From Acidobacteriota bacterium (GTDB lineage Bacteria > Acidobacteriota > Terriglobia > Terriglobales > Acidobacteriaceae): a stretch of 64,000 bases of DNA. Shown here piece after piece: positions 25,055-34,809 of the stretch. Numbering within the stretch: the stretch's first letter is position 1; the number at the start of each line of letters is the position of its first letter. The position numbers and the translations under genes are program-made. The DNA is taken from contig JAFDVR010000019.1 in assembly GCA_018268855.1 (NCBI GenBank), forward strand, positions 1 to 64,000, read 5' to 3'. Under the pieces are notes generated by a model. The model was not told the origin of the DNA, did not search any database, and was given only the letters and a program-made list of their open reading frames with translations.

Positions 25055-27325
25055 ATGGCAAAGCAAAAACACCATAGGGCGAAGCACCTCTTTTTTAATC
25101 GCGACGAGTCATGGCTCCGTTTCAACGTTCGCGTTCTGGAAGAGGCGCAGGACGAATCCAACCCACTGCTGGAGCGGCTTAAATTTCTTGCCATTACCGC
25201 CAGTAATCTCGATGAATTCGTGGAGATTCGAGTTGCAGGGGTCTTGCAGCGAATTGAAGATGGGTTTGTCGAAAAAAATGAAGACGTAGATGACGGCCTT
25301 ACAGAACAGGAGCGGCTCGATCGCCTGATCGACCAGACGCACGCCTTCGTGCATCAGCAGTACAGTTGCTGGACTCGCCAGATCCAGCCTGCACTTGAGC
25401 AGGAAAAGATCTGCATCCGTCCATGGGACGAGCTCTCAAACGCAGAGCGCGAGTTTGCTCTCGATTTTTACGAGCGCGAAGTCGATCCTTTGCTCACACC
25501 TATCACCATCGATCCATCGCATCCATTTCCGCGTGTGCTCAACAAGGCACTCTGCATGGCGTTGCTGCTCAAGCGAAAACGCGACGCGGCAAAGAAATCC
25601 ATTCTCGGCATCGTCACCGTGCCTCGTTCGCTTCCCCGCTTTATCAAGCTTCCCGGAAGCGATGGCGAATTTTATTTTCTTCCATTGCATGAACTGATTG
25701 CCGCGCGTACGGAACTGATGTATCCCGGTTATCAGATTCTTGCGAAAGCCCCCTTCCGCATCACGCGCAATAGCAACCTTTACCTGCAGGAAGAGGAATC
25801 GCAATCGCTTTTAGAAACTGTGCGTGAAGAGCTGCACAACCGGCGCAAAGGCGCAGTGGTACGCCTGGAAGTAGAAGCAGGATCGGATGAGCAGATCATT
25901 GAACAATTGCGCACTAACTTTGAATTAGAGCGCTGGCAGGTCTTTCGCACCGCAGCACCGATCAATCTGTCCCGCATCTTCGAGCTATATAACGCCATCA
26001 ATAAGCCCACTCTAAAGTTTCCACATTACGAAGGGCGCCCCCATATCCTTCCACCAAACGCAAAAGATATCTTTGCCGAACTGCGTGAGCACGATATCCT
26101 GCTGCATCACCCGTTCGATCACTACGACACGGTTGAAAGCTTCGTACAAACGATCAACACCGACGATCGCGTCATCTCGGTCAAGCAGACGCTCTATCGC
26201 ACAGCCTCCGATTCTCCTGCATTCGAATCGTTCGCTGAAGCTGCTCCCAATAAGGACATCACCGTGGTGATCGAACTCATGGCGCGTTTCGATGAAGATT
26301 CAAACATTCGCTGGGCACGGCATCTTGAAGAAGCCGGCGTGCAGGTCTTTCACGGCATCGTGGGGCGCAAAACGCATTGCAAACTCGCGCTCATCGTACG
26401 ACGCGATGAAGATGGCGCCATTCGCCGTTATGCGCATCTCGGGACCGGCAATTACAACCACATCACAGCCTGCTTCTATACCGACGTGAGCCTGCTGACC
26501 GCAAACCCGGAGATCACTGGGGCAGTACAACACGTCTTCAACTATCTCACCGCTGAATCGGAGGAAGAGACCTTCGATCCCCTCCTCGTCGCACCTATTA
26601 ACATGGCTGCGCAGATTATAGAACTCATCGATCGCGAGGCACGCAATTCTATCGCTGGCAAACCCGCCCGCATCATTGCCAAAATGAACGCACTTCTTGA
26701 TGCAGAAACTATCAAAGCGCTCTATCGTGCATCGCAGGCAGGGGTGCAGATTGATCTTATTGTGCGTGGCATGTGCGCGCTACGTCCCGGTATTGCTGGC
26801 CTGAGCGATAACATTCGCGTACGATCCATCGTCGGTCGCTTCCTGGAACACTCTCGCATTTTTTGGTTCGCCAATGGCGGCGGCGCAGGAGAAATGTATG
26901 CAGGCAGCGCCGACTGGATGCCGCGAAATCTGCACAGCCGCTGCGAAGTCGTCTTCTCCGTCATCGATAAAGAAGCCTTCCATTACCTGAAGGACGAGTT
27001 ACTTGGCGCCTATCTGCGTGACAACGTAAAAGCCCGGCTGCTTCAACCAGACGGCGAATACACTCGCGCCGAACGCACCAAACCTGTCTTCTCCGCACAG
27101 CAGTTTTTAATGCAGGAGAAATCAACATCTGGTCCAGAAAGAACAAAGAACCAAGCCACGACAAGAAGCACGGGACGCAAAGGGTCTCGCACTGCAAAGG
27201 TCTCCAACAGTGCACTAAAGCGACCTACCCGGCCCAAAGCCGCACACCGAGCCAGTGCAGAAATCAGATCTGCTTCATCAAAGCGATCTGCCATCACGGC
27301 AGCGAAAAAGAGATCTCACACTTGA
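25055..27325 (+). CDS. ppk1: Polyphosphate kinase 1 with basic C-terminal tail
   Basis: 756 residues. Makes polyphosphate from ATP. Conserved PPK1 features: FFNRDESWLRFNVRVLEEA at the N-terminus, ITIDPSHPFP, the phospho-accepting His441 in GRKTHCKL, the second His599 in LEHSRIFWF, and TGNYN at about 465. The catalytic core ends near residue 690, and about 65 further residues are Arg/Lys/Ser/Thr-rich (for example KGSRTAKVSNSALKRPTR), an extension absent from E. coli PPK. It may bind polyphosphate or membranes. The ATG is chosen for the conserved beginning. Confidence 0.97.
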   Translation: MAKQKHHRAKHLFFNRDESWLRFNVRVLEEAQDESNPLLERLKFLAITASNLDEFVEIRVAGVLQRIEDGFVEKNEDVDDGLTEQERLDRLIDQTHAFVHQQYSCWTRQIQPALEQEKICIRPWDELSNAEREFALDFYEREVDPLLTPITIDPSHPFPRVLNKALCMALLLKRKRDAAKKSILGIVTVPRSLPRFIKLPGSDGEFYFLPLHELIAARTELMYPGYQILAKAPFRITRNSNLYLQEEESQSLLETVREELHNRRKGAVVRLEVEAGSDEQIIEQLRTNFELERWQVFRTAAPINLSRIFELYNAINKPTLKFPHYEGRPHILPPNAKDIFAELREHDILLHHPFDHYDTVESFVQTINTDDRVISVKQTLYRTASDSPAFESFAEAAPNKDITVVIELMARFDEDSNIRWARHLEEAGVQVFHGIVGRKTHCKLALIVRRDEDGAIRRYAHLGTGNYNHITACFYTDVSLLTANPEITGAVQHVFNYLTAESEEETFDPLLVAPINMAAQIIELIDREARNSIAGKPARIIAKMNALLDAETIKALYRASQAGVQIDLIVRGMCALRPGIAGLSDNIRVRSIVGRFLEHSRIFWFANGGGAGEMYAGSADWMPRNLHSRCEVVFSVIDKEAFHYLKDELLGAYLRDNVKARLLQPDGEYTRAERTKPVFSAQQFLMQEKSTSGPERTKNQATTRSTGRKGSRTAKVSNSALKRPTRPKAAHRASAEIRSASSKRSAITAAKKRSHT

Positions 27326-27337
27326 TGAAAGCAATCT

Positions 27338-30300
27338 TTATTGCACAGTGACTTGGTAAAAATACTGGTGCCGTACTGTCGTGGACCCGTCCGTGGCCGC
27401 CGCGGTAAGAGTGAACACCATCGTTCCCAGCGGAGTTCCATTTCCAACATTGGGAACCGAACCTCCACCGATGGTTCCGTTATTCCCTGACAGCGCGCCG
27501 TCTGCGCATCCAATCGTAGTGGCAGCAAATGCTGTCAGCAGTGCAATGACCAATAGCTTTGGCACGTTACGACGTTTGCGCGCAAAAATACCGCAGCAGC
27601 ACAACGTAGCCAAAGCTGCTCCCACAGGCCAGTTTTTGTTTCGCAGATACGCTGGACGCGCCATGCTCGTATTTGCTGTCGTCAGAATGCTTAGGGTTGT
27701 CGATCCGCCGCTCGTCACTTCGGCAGGCCCGAACTGGCACGTTGTCCGTGTACTTGCAGGCGGGGTACAACCCAGTGTCACCGTACCATTGAACCCGCTC
27801 AGTAAAGTCACAGTTCCGGAAGCAACGGCCGCAGTGCCACGCGTCAGTGCAAGCGTAGCCGGATTCATGCTCAGGGAAAAATCGCCCACTGCAATCGCGA
27901 GGTTCGACGATCGCGTCTGAATGAAGCTGCCATCGCCTGCATAGGCGGCGTACACGTTATGGATGCCGCCTACAAAACCGGTTGTAGAGATCGACGCACT
28001 GCCGCCATCTACCCCATTTGACAGCAGAGTGGCCGATCCCAGCAGCTTTGACGCGCCATTCACCACATCGAAGAACTGAATCACGCCCGTCGGAGTCAAC
28101 GTCGCTCCCGAAGGGGCTGTGAGTGCCGCTGTCAGGACCACATTCGCTCCAGCAAGAGGCGCAAGGTTGTTCGCATTCACCGTCAGCACACCATCCACAG
28201 CAGTAGGGATCACTATCTGAGAGGGCGATGTGCTGGAAGACCAGTTCATATCGCCGGAATATGTTGCGGTCAATGCATGTGCCTTGCCTGTGAGCGCAAC
28301 ACTCACAGTGGCTATGCCCGCACCCAGCGGCGCAGCTCCCAGCGATTTGCCATTATCGAAAAAGGTCACTGAGCCCGTGACATCGGTAAATAAACCTCTG
28401 CCTGCCATGACTGCAGTGACATTTGCTGTAAGCGCTACCTTCATGCCTGCTTGTGGAGCAGACGGTGTAAGTGAAAGCGCAGTCGATGTCGTGCCCTTTG
28501 CCACCTTCATCGCAAGCGTCACGGTGTTGCTGCAACTCAGGTTTGCTGTAGTGGTGCATGCAATGGTTACCGTATAAGTTCCAGGCGGTGGCGATGCAAT
28601 CGCAATTCCTGCTGAGGACGAAGAGGTATCGGGCACGAGCGCAGCCGAGTATACCCCTCCTGAAACACCATTCACTGTGGCCGTTACAGTACCCGAAGGT
28701 GCACTTCCACTAGCCGTATTCACCGTGGCATTTACAGTTGCGGTCGTTCCGTAACCCACTGCGGTTGTGGGTGAAATCGTCGCCGTCAGCATGCCTATAA
28801 CGCTGCTCACAGTCACTTGCACATTGCTTGTATTCGTACTCGGCGCATAAAGCGAATCGCCGCTATACATTGCCGTAAGCATGTGCGTTCCCGTTTGCAG
28901 AGTCGAAATCGGAAACGATACAGATGCTCCGGTATAGGGCACAGTTCCTAGTACACCTTGCAAAGAAGATAGGAATGTAATCGTCCCCGTCGGGGCAGTC
29001 CCATTTACCAGCGATGAAGGTGACACCGCCGAATTCAGACTGATGGACGTGCCGTAACTCGCCGCATAATTCGAAGCAGTCAAGCTTGTCGTTGTACTTG
29101 CCAGTGGTCCCGACATTTTTATTGGGTTCGAAGTCGCGGGTGCATAGTTTGAATCTCCCGCATATACAGCCGTAAGCGAGCGCGTTGTTGCCACACCATT
29201 CGTGCGTGTTGCAGCGAAATCACTCAGCGGAGTCCCTGATCTAAGTCCCTCAATGCCATCCTTTAGCCGCGAGCTGCTTGGCACAGTTGAGTTCGTGGCC
29301 GTTATGGGAACAATCCATTGTGCGGCAGGTACGTTTACAGTAGCTCGCGCCATATTCTTTGATATCGCCACAAGTTTGCCGGTATAGGGGGTGCTGCTCG
29401 ATCCTTGGGTTGCAATCGAAACGGTACCCGTCGGCGCATCTTTTCCGTTCGTCGATCTCACAGTAATTGTTACAGGAATATTTCCATCCACTGGCTCAGC
29501 GTCCGCAGTGGCGAAAATATTTGAAGGCTCTCGCTGCACCACAACTATCGCGGGGTTCCCGCTGCTCGTGGCTCCTGCATACGTTTTATCGCCTGCATAG
29601 GCTGCATTGAATATGTAGGTACCGCTTGGAAGACCCGCTGCGGTGTACGTCGCCTTTGCGCTTGTTTCGCTGAGCGGGGTAAGTAAAACCGTGCTCAACG
29701 TACCGGTCTTTGAATTCGTAAAGGTCACTGTGCCAGTCGGTACACAGGTTGCTCCGGGAGCATCCACAATCGCCGTCAGTTCAAAAGGAATGCCATGGAT
29801 CGGGTTGTAGTCGTCTGAAGAGATCGAGACTTGCGATACTCCCGACCCATGCGGCCATGCCTCAATCAGCCGGTCAAGGTCCACCACCCCAAGTCCCGTT
29901 CCGCTCTGCCACACCGCTCCGGCCAGCGGTTGGATATAAATGCCAGGTTGTGCAGCCAGCGCATATAACTCCGCATTCGCACTGCCCTGCCGTACACCTG
30001 CTCGCGCAACAATCGTTTTGAACGCCTGCTCCAGGGATGCAAGGTCACCATCCAGCGAAATGTCCGGCACCGCACGTAATGCCGATTCCGGTAGACCACC
30101 GGCAACCTGCCACGATGGCCGCTCACTTTCATCTGCGGCAAGCGACACTGCACCATCGATTGGATCGCTTTGTAAATGAACAGCAGTCGCAAGCCCTGTC
30201 GCCGGCGCGAGCGCCTTCGTTACGCAATTTCCTGCAACGAATACAGTGATACCCTGTGCAGCGGCTTGTTGCAAAACAGGAGTAAATGCGCTCCGCAAGG

Positions 30301-30979
30301 CAGCCGCCTCGCTCGCCGAGCATATCTCAGAAGATTGCAGTGTGAGCACCGCATCTGCGTTTGCATCTACTGCCGCAGCAAACTGCTGTAACGCGGCCAA
30401 TGCTTCCGGCCGCAGGTCGGTCTCGCTGACACCCTCAACATTGCTCACCAGAGGAGCGATGCCCATAGGCAACGTTAACGCCTGCGGAGTAGTGCGCAAT
30501 GCAATGCCATCAACCATTACACGCGCAATCGTGGTACCGAATGCACGCTGCATCTGCGCCACAGTACCGTGTACACGGAACGATGTGCGCGATGCATTCA
30601 CCGCATCCACATCCATACCCTGCGCTGCAAACCATTGTGCTACCCGCGCTGCATCTTGTTCTGTTGGTTGAAACCGATCTGCGAATTGCTGCGGCGTAAG
30701 CCACTGATGAAACGACGAACTTCCCGGCGTAACTTGATCGGCAAGTAACTGCGATAACGCACTCTGCTGCGTCGCACTCCCCTGCAGCGTAACGATTACC
30801 TGCTCCATAGGGGCGGAAACAGGCGCTATTCCCAAGTCCAAAGCTGTCGCAATGGGCGTACTCGCAGGCGCTACCTGCATTCTCTGGCCAGACGCATGCA
30901 GACCGATACTCAACAGCGCAGCCGCAGCAAACACACGCAACCGCACACACACACGTTCTCTCAAAACATCATGCGTCAT
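27338..30979 (-). CDS. Pro-kumamolisin-like Ig-repeat protein, probably inactive protease
   Basis: 1213 residues. A signal peptide is followed by the sedolisin (S53) prodomain (about 55-195; SSFHQWLTPQQFADRFQPT). The next 190 residues only partly resemble the S53 catalytic domain: RAVPDISLDGD and SGTGLGVVDLDRL match the end, but the Glu/Asp pair and the SGTS serine motif are missing. From about 400 to 1060 it consists of Ig-like (Big_3) repeats with recurring LTATYSGD, VTFTNS and GTVTF motifs, then a final membrane segment (GAALATLCCCGIFA) with a basic anchor RKRR. The S53 prodomain suggests descent from a secreted protease; the domain now looks vestigial. Such giant Ig proteins are frequent in Acidobacteriota. 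Confidence 0.8.
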   Translation of the reverse strand: MTHDVLRERVCVRLRVFAAAALLSIGLHASGQRMQVAPASTPIATALDLGIAPVSAPMEQVIVTLQGSATQQSALSQLLADQVTPGSSSFHQWLTPQQFADRFQPTEQDAARVAQWFAAQGMDVDAVNASRTSFRVHGTVAQMQRAFGTTIARVMVDGIALRTTPQALTLPMGIAPLVSNVEGVSETDLRPEALAALQQFAAAVDANADAVLTLQSSEICSASEAAALRSAFTPVLQQAAAQGITVFVAGNCVTKALAPATGLATAVHLQSDPIDGAVSLAADESERPSWQVAGGLPESALRAVPDISLDGDLASLEQAFKTIVARAGVRQGSANAELYALAAQPGIYIQPLAGAVWQSGTGLGVVDLDRLIEAWPHGSGVSQVSISSDDYNPIHGIPFELTAIVDAPGATCVPTGTVTFTNSKTGTLSTVLLTPLSETSAKATYTAAGLPSGTYIFNAAYAGDKTYAGATSSGNPAIVVVQREPSNIFATADAEPVDGNIPVTITVRSTNGKDAPTGTVSIATQGSSSTPYTGKLVAISKNMARATVNVPAAQWIVPITATNSTVPSSSRLKDGIEGLRSGTPLSDFAATRTNGVATTRSLTAVYAGDSNYAPATSNPIKMSGPLASTTTSLTASNYAASYGTSISLNSAVSPSSLVNGTAPTGTITFLSSLQGVLGTVPYTGASVSFPISTLQTGTHMLTAMYSGDSLYAPSTNTSNVQVTVSSVIGMLTATISPTTAVGYGTTATVNATVNTASGSAPSGTVTATVNGVSGGVYSAALVPDTSSSSAGIAIASPPPGTYTVTIACTTTANLSCSNTVTLAMKVAKGTTSTALSLTPSAPQAGMKVALTANVTAVMAGRGLFTDVTGSVTFFDNGKSLGAAPLGAGIATVSVALTGKAHALTATYSGDMNWSSSTSPSQIVIPTAVDGVLTVNANNLAPLAGANVVLTAALTAPSGATLTPTGVIQFFDVVNGASKLLGSATLLSNGVDGGSASISTTGFVGGIHNVYAAYAGDGSFIQTRSSNLAIAVGDFSLSMNPATLALTRGTAAVASGTVTLLSGFNGTVTLGCTPPASTRTTCQFGPAEVTSGGSTTLSILTTANTSMARPAYLRNKNWPVGAALATLCCCGIFARKRRNVPKLLVIALLTAFAATTIGCADGALSGNNGTIGGGSVPNVGNGTPLGTMVFTLTAAATDGSTTVRHQYFYQVTVQ

Positions 30980-31079
30980 TAAAAACCTCTGGGGAATGCC
31001 TTAAGCGTCTCACCCGGAACAACCAAGCGCAACAATCCTTTTGTGCTATCTATACTTCGAATTCACGCAGGAAGTTACC

Positions 31080-32552
31080 ATGGAAAGGACTCGCGAAAAC
31101 ATTCGGAGGATATGTTTGGACACCCAGGCTGAAAAAGCGCAGTTCGGCATCGTGATTATGGCGGCGGGAAAAGGGACACGCCTCAAAAGCGCTCGCCCAA
31201 AAGTGCTGCATCAGGTCGGCGGTAAGGCCCTTCTGCTTCACGTAATAGATGCAGCTCTCACGGCGGTTCCAGCTTCCGCCATCACCGTCGTCATCGGTCA
31301 TCAGTCCGAAATGGTCCGCGCTGCCGTCGAAGCTATCCCTCACAACGCCGGCATTCGTTTTGTTGAACAGACAGAACAACGCGGAACCGGCCATGCTCTC
31401 CAGCAGGTAAAGACCGCGTTTGCCGGGACCACACCTCCCGAGCATCTCCTGGTTCTCTCCGGAGACGTTCCCCTGATTCGTCCTGAAACCATTGCTCAAA
31501 TGCGTGCTTTTCACCTTGAAAAACACGCTGATATGACGATTTTGACGGCTTTTCCAACCGATGCTACGGGTTACGGCCGCATTGTCCGCAAACAGGATGG
31601 CTCTGAGGTTTTTGCCATTGTGGAGCAAAAATCTCTTTCTGCTGAACAACTTAGCATTCAGGAGATCAACTCTGGCATCTATGTCTTCCGAACCGCGGCC
31701 CTGTTTTCCCATCTGGATGAACTCAATGCCAACAACTCCGCTGGTGAGTTTTATCTGACCGATGTCGCAGGGCTTATGGTGGCCGCTGGAGAGCGCGTTG
31801 TGGCTCTGGCTGCTGAGAATGTGGACGAAGTGCTTGGCGCGAACACTATCGCTGAGATGATGCACCTGGATGCTGCACTTCGATTAAGCACCACCAAACG
31901 TCTGATGGCAGCCGGAGTTACCATTTTCCGCCCTGATACCTGCGTCATTGATGAGGCCGTGGAAATAGGCCCTGATACTGTTCTTGAACCGTTTACTCAG
32001 GTACTTGGGGAGACTAGTATCGGATCCAATTGCCGCATCCGATCCTTCTCCGTCATTCAGAACTCCACTTTAGGAGACAACGTTCTTGTCCGCAACGGAT
32101 GCATTCTCGACTCCGCAACCGTGGAAAATGGCGCATTCGTAGGACCTTACGCGCATCTGAGGCCCGGAAGTGAGATCGGCGAAGAGGCACACGTCGGCAA
32201 CTTTGTGGAAACAAAGAAGGTTAAGCTCGGCAAAAAGTCCAAGGCAAATCATCTTACTTATTTAGGAGATGCGGAGGTCGGCAACGGCGTTAACATTGGC
32301 GCTGGCGTCATCACCTGCAACTACGATGGTGTAAACAAGCACCTTACGCGAATTGGCGATGGCGTTTTTGTGGGTTCGGACTCCACACTCGTCGCTCCGG
32401 TTGCCATTGGCGACGGCGGATACGTAGCCGCTGGTTCTTGTGTCACAGAAGATGTGCCAGCAGACGCCCTTGCAGTTGCCCGATCTCGCCAGATGACCAA
32501 AGAAGGCTGGGCTGCTACAAAGAGAGAGAAGCTAAGGCGAGCAAATTCATGA
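31080..32552 (+). CDS. glmU: Bifunctional UDP-GlcNAc pyrophosphorylase/glucosamine-1-P acetyltransferase
   Basis: 490 residues from an ATG preceded by CAGGAAG; a TTG at 31116 with CGGAGG is an alternative start. Pyrophosphorylase signature VIMAAGKGTRLKSARPKVLHQ near the N-terminus, then left-handed beta-helix hexapeptides (GAFVGPYAHLRPGS, VNIGAGVITCNYDG, GDGVFVGSDSTLVAPVAI) of the acetyltransferase half. It makes UDP-GlcNAc for peptidoglycan and outer-membrane lipids. Length (about 490) is slightly over E. coli GlmU. Monocistronic. Confidence 0.97.
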   Translation: MERTRENIRRICLDTQAEKAQFGIVIMAAGKGTRLKSARPKVLHQVGGKALLLHVIDAALTAVPASAITVVIGHQSEMVRAAVEAIPHNAGIRFVEQTEQRGTGHALQQVKTAFAGTTPPEHLLVLSGDVPLIRPETIAQMRAFHLEKHADMTILTAFPTDATGYGRIVRKQDGSEVFAIVEQKSLSAEQLSIQEINSGIYVFRTAALFSHLDELNANNSAGEFYLTDVAGLMVAAGERVVALAAENVDEVLGANTIAEMMHLDAALRLSTTKRLMAAGVTIFRPDTCVIDEAVEIGPDTVLEPFTQVLGETSIGSNCRIRSFSVIQNSTLGDNVLVRNGCILDSATVENGAFVGPYAHLRPGSEIGEEAHVGNFVETKKVKLGKKSKANHLTYLGDAEVGNGVNIGAGVITCNYDGVNKHLTRIGDGVFVGSDSTLVAPVAIGDGGYVAAGSCVTEDVPADALAVARSRQMTKEGWAATKREKLRRANS

Positions 32553-32718
32553 ACTTATACTTTCTGCAAAAATCAGGCACAACTTCTCTAAAAAATCCGC
32601 GTCTTAGTATATGCACGGTACGAATCTATGGTATTGTGTAGAAAGTGGCTAACCGCCATTACAGAATTCTGCAGATAGAGCGCACAGCGCCACTGCACAC
32701 AAGTTGCGTCACTGGCCT
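32553..32718 (+). ncRNA. Candidate structured RNA between glmU and its terminator
   Basis: About 165 bases with no gene. The plus strand contains several hairpins: TGGC-TAACC-GCCA, CAGAATTCTG (palindromic), GCGC-ACA-GCGC, and AGTGGC...GCCACT bracketing them. A strong terminator ends at about 32758. It may be an independent small RNA or simply the glmU 3' UTR. No match to a known RNA family is recognised. Confidence 0.25.
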
Positions 32719-32758
32719 CCCCGGTACGGACAAATCAACGTCTGTACCGGCTTTTTTT
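32719..32758 (+). terminator. Rho-independent terminator after glmU
   Basis: CCGGTACGGA (32721-32730) pairs with TCTGTACCGG (32741-32750) with mismatches in the middle and is followed by eight Ts. It overlaps the last codons of the convergent gene at 32735. Confidence 0.8.
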
Positions 32759-34078
32759 TGCATTTTTCAGCATAAAGACTGTGAAAATGCTGCAAAGAAC
32801 CGTGAATACGACGGAAAAGAGACTGGTTTGCCGGAATGCCAGAAGCGAGTCTCGCCCGCCCAGATCGAACCACGTACCTCCAAGCAGAAGAAGCAGGGCA
32901 ATCGAGCATACCTGCAAGCCCCTCATCGAGATGCCCTGATCCGACAGGTCAGTCCCGCTCTCAGTCAGCTTGTCACAAGCTGCAAACGTCAGCCTGCCCT
33001 TCCCTAGAAGAGTGAAAAGGACCGGCAGAACGATAAGGAGCAATTGGGCATCGTGCGCGCGATGATAAGTGGCAATCATTCCGAAAGAGACCCATGTTGC
33101 AGCGATCATGAGATGGAAAACAGAGTTCTCACGATATCGAGCACGCCACACGGACCACATCAGAGCAGCGGCACAAATCACAATCAGCAGTGCAGCAAAG
33201 AGCTTCGCAAGCGGCGATGCCGATACGTACCCGGCCAGCGACCAGATGGACGTGATCTGCGCGGTGATCGGCAACAACTCGCGACTGTGAGCGCTCATGG
33301 ATGCGGCGGATTCAGCTTGAAGCATGGCGCGATAGCTCTGCCATATGGATGCCAGGTTCCCTTGCATAAAGAGCCATGCTGAGGAGAGTGCAGCGAAAAG
33401 AGCGCTGATGCATGCGGCCCACAGAGCGGATGCGCGTACTTGCCGCACAGGTGTTGCAAGCATCGCAATCACAAGCCATACGGCCAGATGCGGCTTGAGC
33501 AAAAGCGCAAGTGCCAGCAAGACACCGCGCAATATGCTTTTTCCATTTAGAAAATATGCCAGCATGGCTAAAGCGGAGACGGCGGTAGATACGTTGCCCA
33601 CTTCCAATGCGTATCCAACCAGGGGGCAAGCGACACAGATTGCAAGCAGCAGCATGCGCCACCCCAGCGGCATGCCAAGTTCTTCGCGCGACCAGCGCAG
33701 CATTGCTCCCAGTGCAAATGCCATAAGTACCGCTGAGAGGAGGAACCATATCCAGGAAGCCGTGGCCATGTTGAACACTGCGAGTGGCCGCAGGACCGCA
33801 AGCGTGAACGGCGGATAGACCGGCATGTGACTGAACCATGTTGCCGGCTCAATGACTCCATCAGAGTGAAAGACATTTCGCAGCAGATGCGGTGAGTAGG
33901 GATCGTTATCCTGCGAGAAGAGGCGAACGGCAGCGAAGAGTGTTTTGAAATCCGTTCCCGGCACTTCCCAGGTACGAACGCGAAGGTAGTCCGGCGCCAG
34001 CGATGCTGCAAGTCCTGCGAGCGCGACGAACGGCGTCAGGCTGTCCAGCCATCGCCAATGCTTTTCCGGTTGTTCCAT
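32735..34078 (-). CDS. GT87-family membrane glycosyltransferase (DUF2029)
   Basis: 447 residues with about 9-10 membrane helices. The GT87 marker segment near the N-terminus is DFKTLFAAVRLFSQDNDPYSP (DFKTLF, then DNDPYSP), containing the acidic residue and tyrosine of this family. Members use polyprenyl-phosphate sugars and add them to glycolipids or polymers in the membrane. Single gene with a convergent neighbour (glmU). The specific sugar is unknown. Confidence 0.8.
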   Translation of the reverse strand: MEQPEKHWRWLDSLTPFVALAGLAASLAPDYLRVRTWEVPGTDFKTLFAAVRLFSQDNDPYSPHLLRNVFHSDGVIEPATWFSHMPVYPPFTLAVLRPLAVFNMATASWIWFLLSAVLMAFALGAMLRWSREELGMPLGWRMLLLAICVACPLVGYALEVGNVSTAVSALAMLAYFLNGKSILRGVLLALALLLKPHLAVWLVIAMLATPVRQVRASALWAACISALFAALSSAWLFMQGNLASIWQSYRAMLQAESAASMSAHSRELLPITAQITSIWSLAGYVSASPLAKLFAALLIVICAAALMWSVWRARYRENSVFHLMIAATWVSFGMIATYHRAHDAQLLLIVLPVLFTLLGKGRLTFAACDKLTESGTDLSDQGISMRGLQVCSIALLLLLGGTWFDLGGRDSLLAFRQTSLFSVVFTVLCSIFTVFMLKNAKKSRYRR

Positions 34079-34104
34079 CTATAGTCCAGTTTAGAATCAC
34101 AGGC

Positions 34105-34539
34105 ATGAAGCGAGCACTGATGTTGTGTGCCGTTGCGCTGATTACCCTTGCCGGGTATGCGCAGTTCGGCAATCCCGCCAACGACATTCCCGCATACAAC
34201 GCGCTGCCTCCATCGAAGCCGCTGCCTCCGGTTATGCAGGGTGCACAGTTGAGCGGACCGTATTTCACGAAGCCTTACCAGGTGTGTTCGTACAAGATGG
34301 CAAAGCAGATTTCGCCCGTGTTGCACCAACTCCCCTGCTATTGTCACTGTGACCGCTCTTTAGGACACAATTCGCTGCATAGCTGCTTTGAAGGCACGCA
34401 CGGTGCCGCATGTTCCACGTGCATGAAGGAAGCGGTGTTTGCGTATCAGCAGACTAAGAAGGGCAGGACGCCCGCGCAGATTCGTGCGGCGGTGGAGCGT
34501 GGGGATTGGATGAATGTGGATTTGGAGAGTTTGAAGTGA
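34105..34539 (+). CDS. PCYCxC-motif secreted protein
   Basis: 144 residues from MKRALMLC. A signal peptide (LITLAGYAQ) precedes the Cys motif PCYCHC (77-82), then C94, C103 and C106, the pattern of the PCYCGC/PCYCxC family of unknown function. The cysteines could bind metal or form disulfides. Some relatives are lipoproteins; here no lipobox Cys is present at the cleavage region. Confidence 0.85.
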   Translation: MKRALMLCAVALITLAGYAQFGNPANDIPAYNALPPSKPLPPVMQGAQLSGPYFTKPYQVCSYKMAKQISPVLHQLPCYCHCDRSLGHNSLHSCFEGTHGAACSTCMKEAVFAYQQTKKGRTPAQIRAAVERGDWMNVDLESLK

Positions 34540-34567
34540 GTCTTAGTTGTCAGTCTAAGTTTTAGTG

Positions 34568-34593
34568 AGCGGAGCCAGTTGGCTCCGCTTTTG
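34568..34593 (+). terminator. Terminator after the PCYCxC gene
   Basis: AGCGGAGCCA (34568-34577) pairs with TGGCTCCGCT (34580-34589), ending TTTT. Confidence 0.8.
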
Positions 34594-34631
34594 CTTTAGA
34601 TCGCGATTGGCGATGCTTCGCATCGCGGAAC

Positions 34632-34779
34632 AGCAGATCTCTCCGCTACGTCCTCGCAATAAAGCCTGCGATGACTCCGGTCGAGATGACGGTGTAATAA
34701 ATCCAAAACCTTTCACCCCTACGACACGTCATCTCGACCGGAGGGCGCGTTCTTTGCGCCCGTAGCGGAGAGATCTGCT
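34632..34779. repeat. Two inverted copies of the GTCATCTCGACC-family repeat
   Basis: Copy 2 (34632-34691) runs AGCAGATCTCTCCGCTACG...GGTCGAGATGACG. Copy 3 (34728-34779) is its inverse, GTCATCTCGACCGG...GCGGAGAGATCTGCT. The shared ends are separated by a variable middle. With copy 4 (35191-35249) they flank the GIY-YIG gene. Confidence 0.75.
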
Positions 34780-34809
34780 TTCTGTCTGCGCTCGCAAATC
34801 CTTGCAGGT

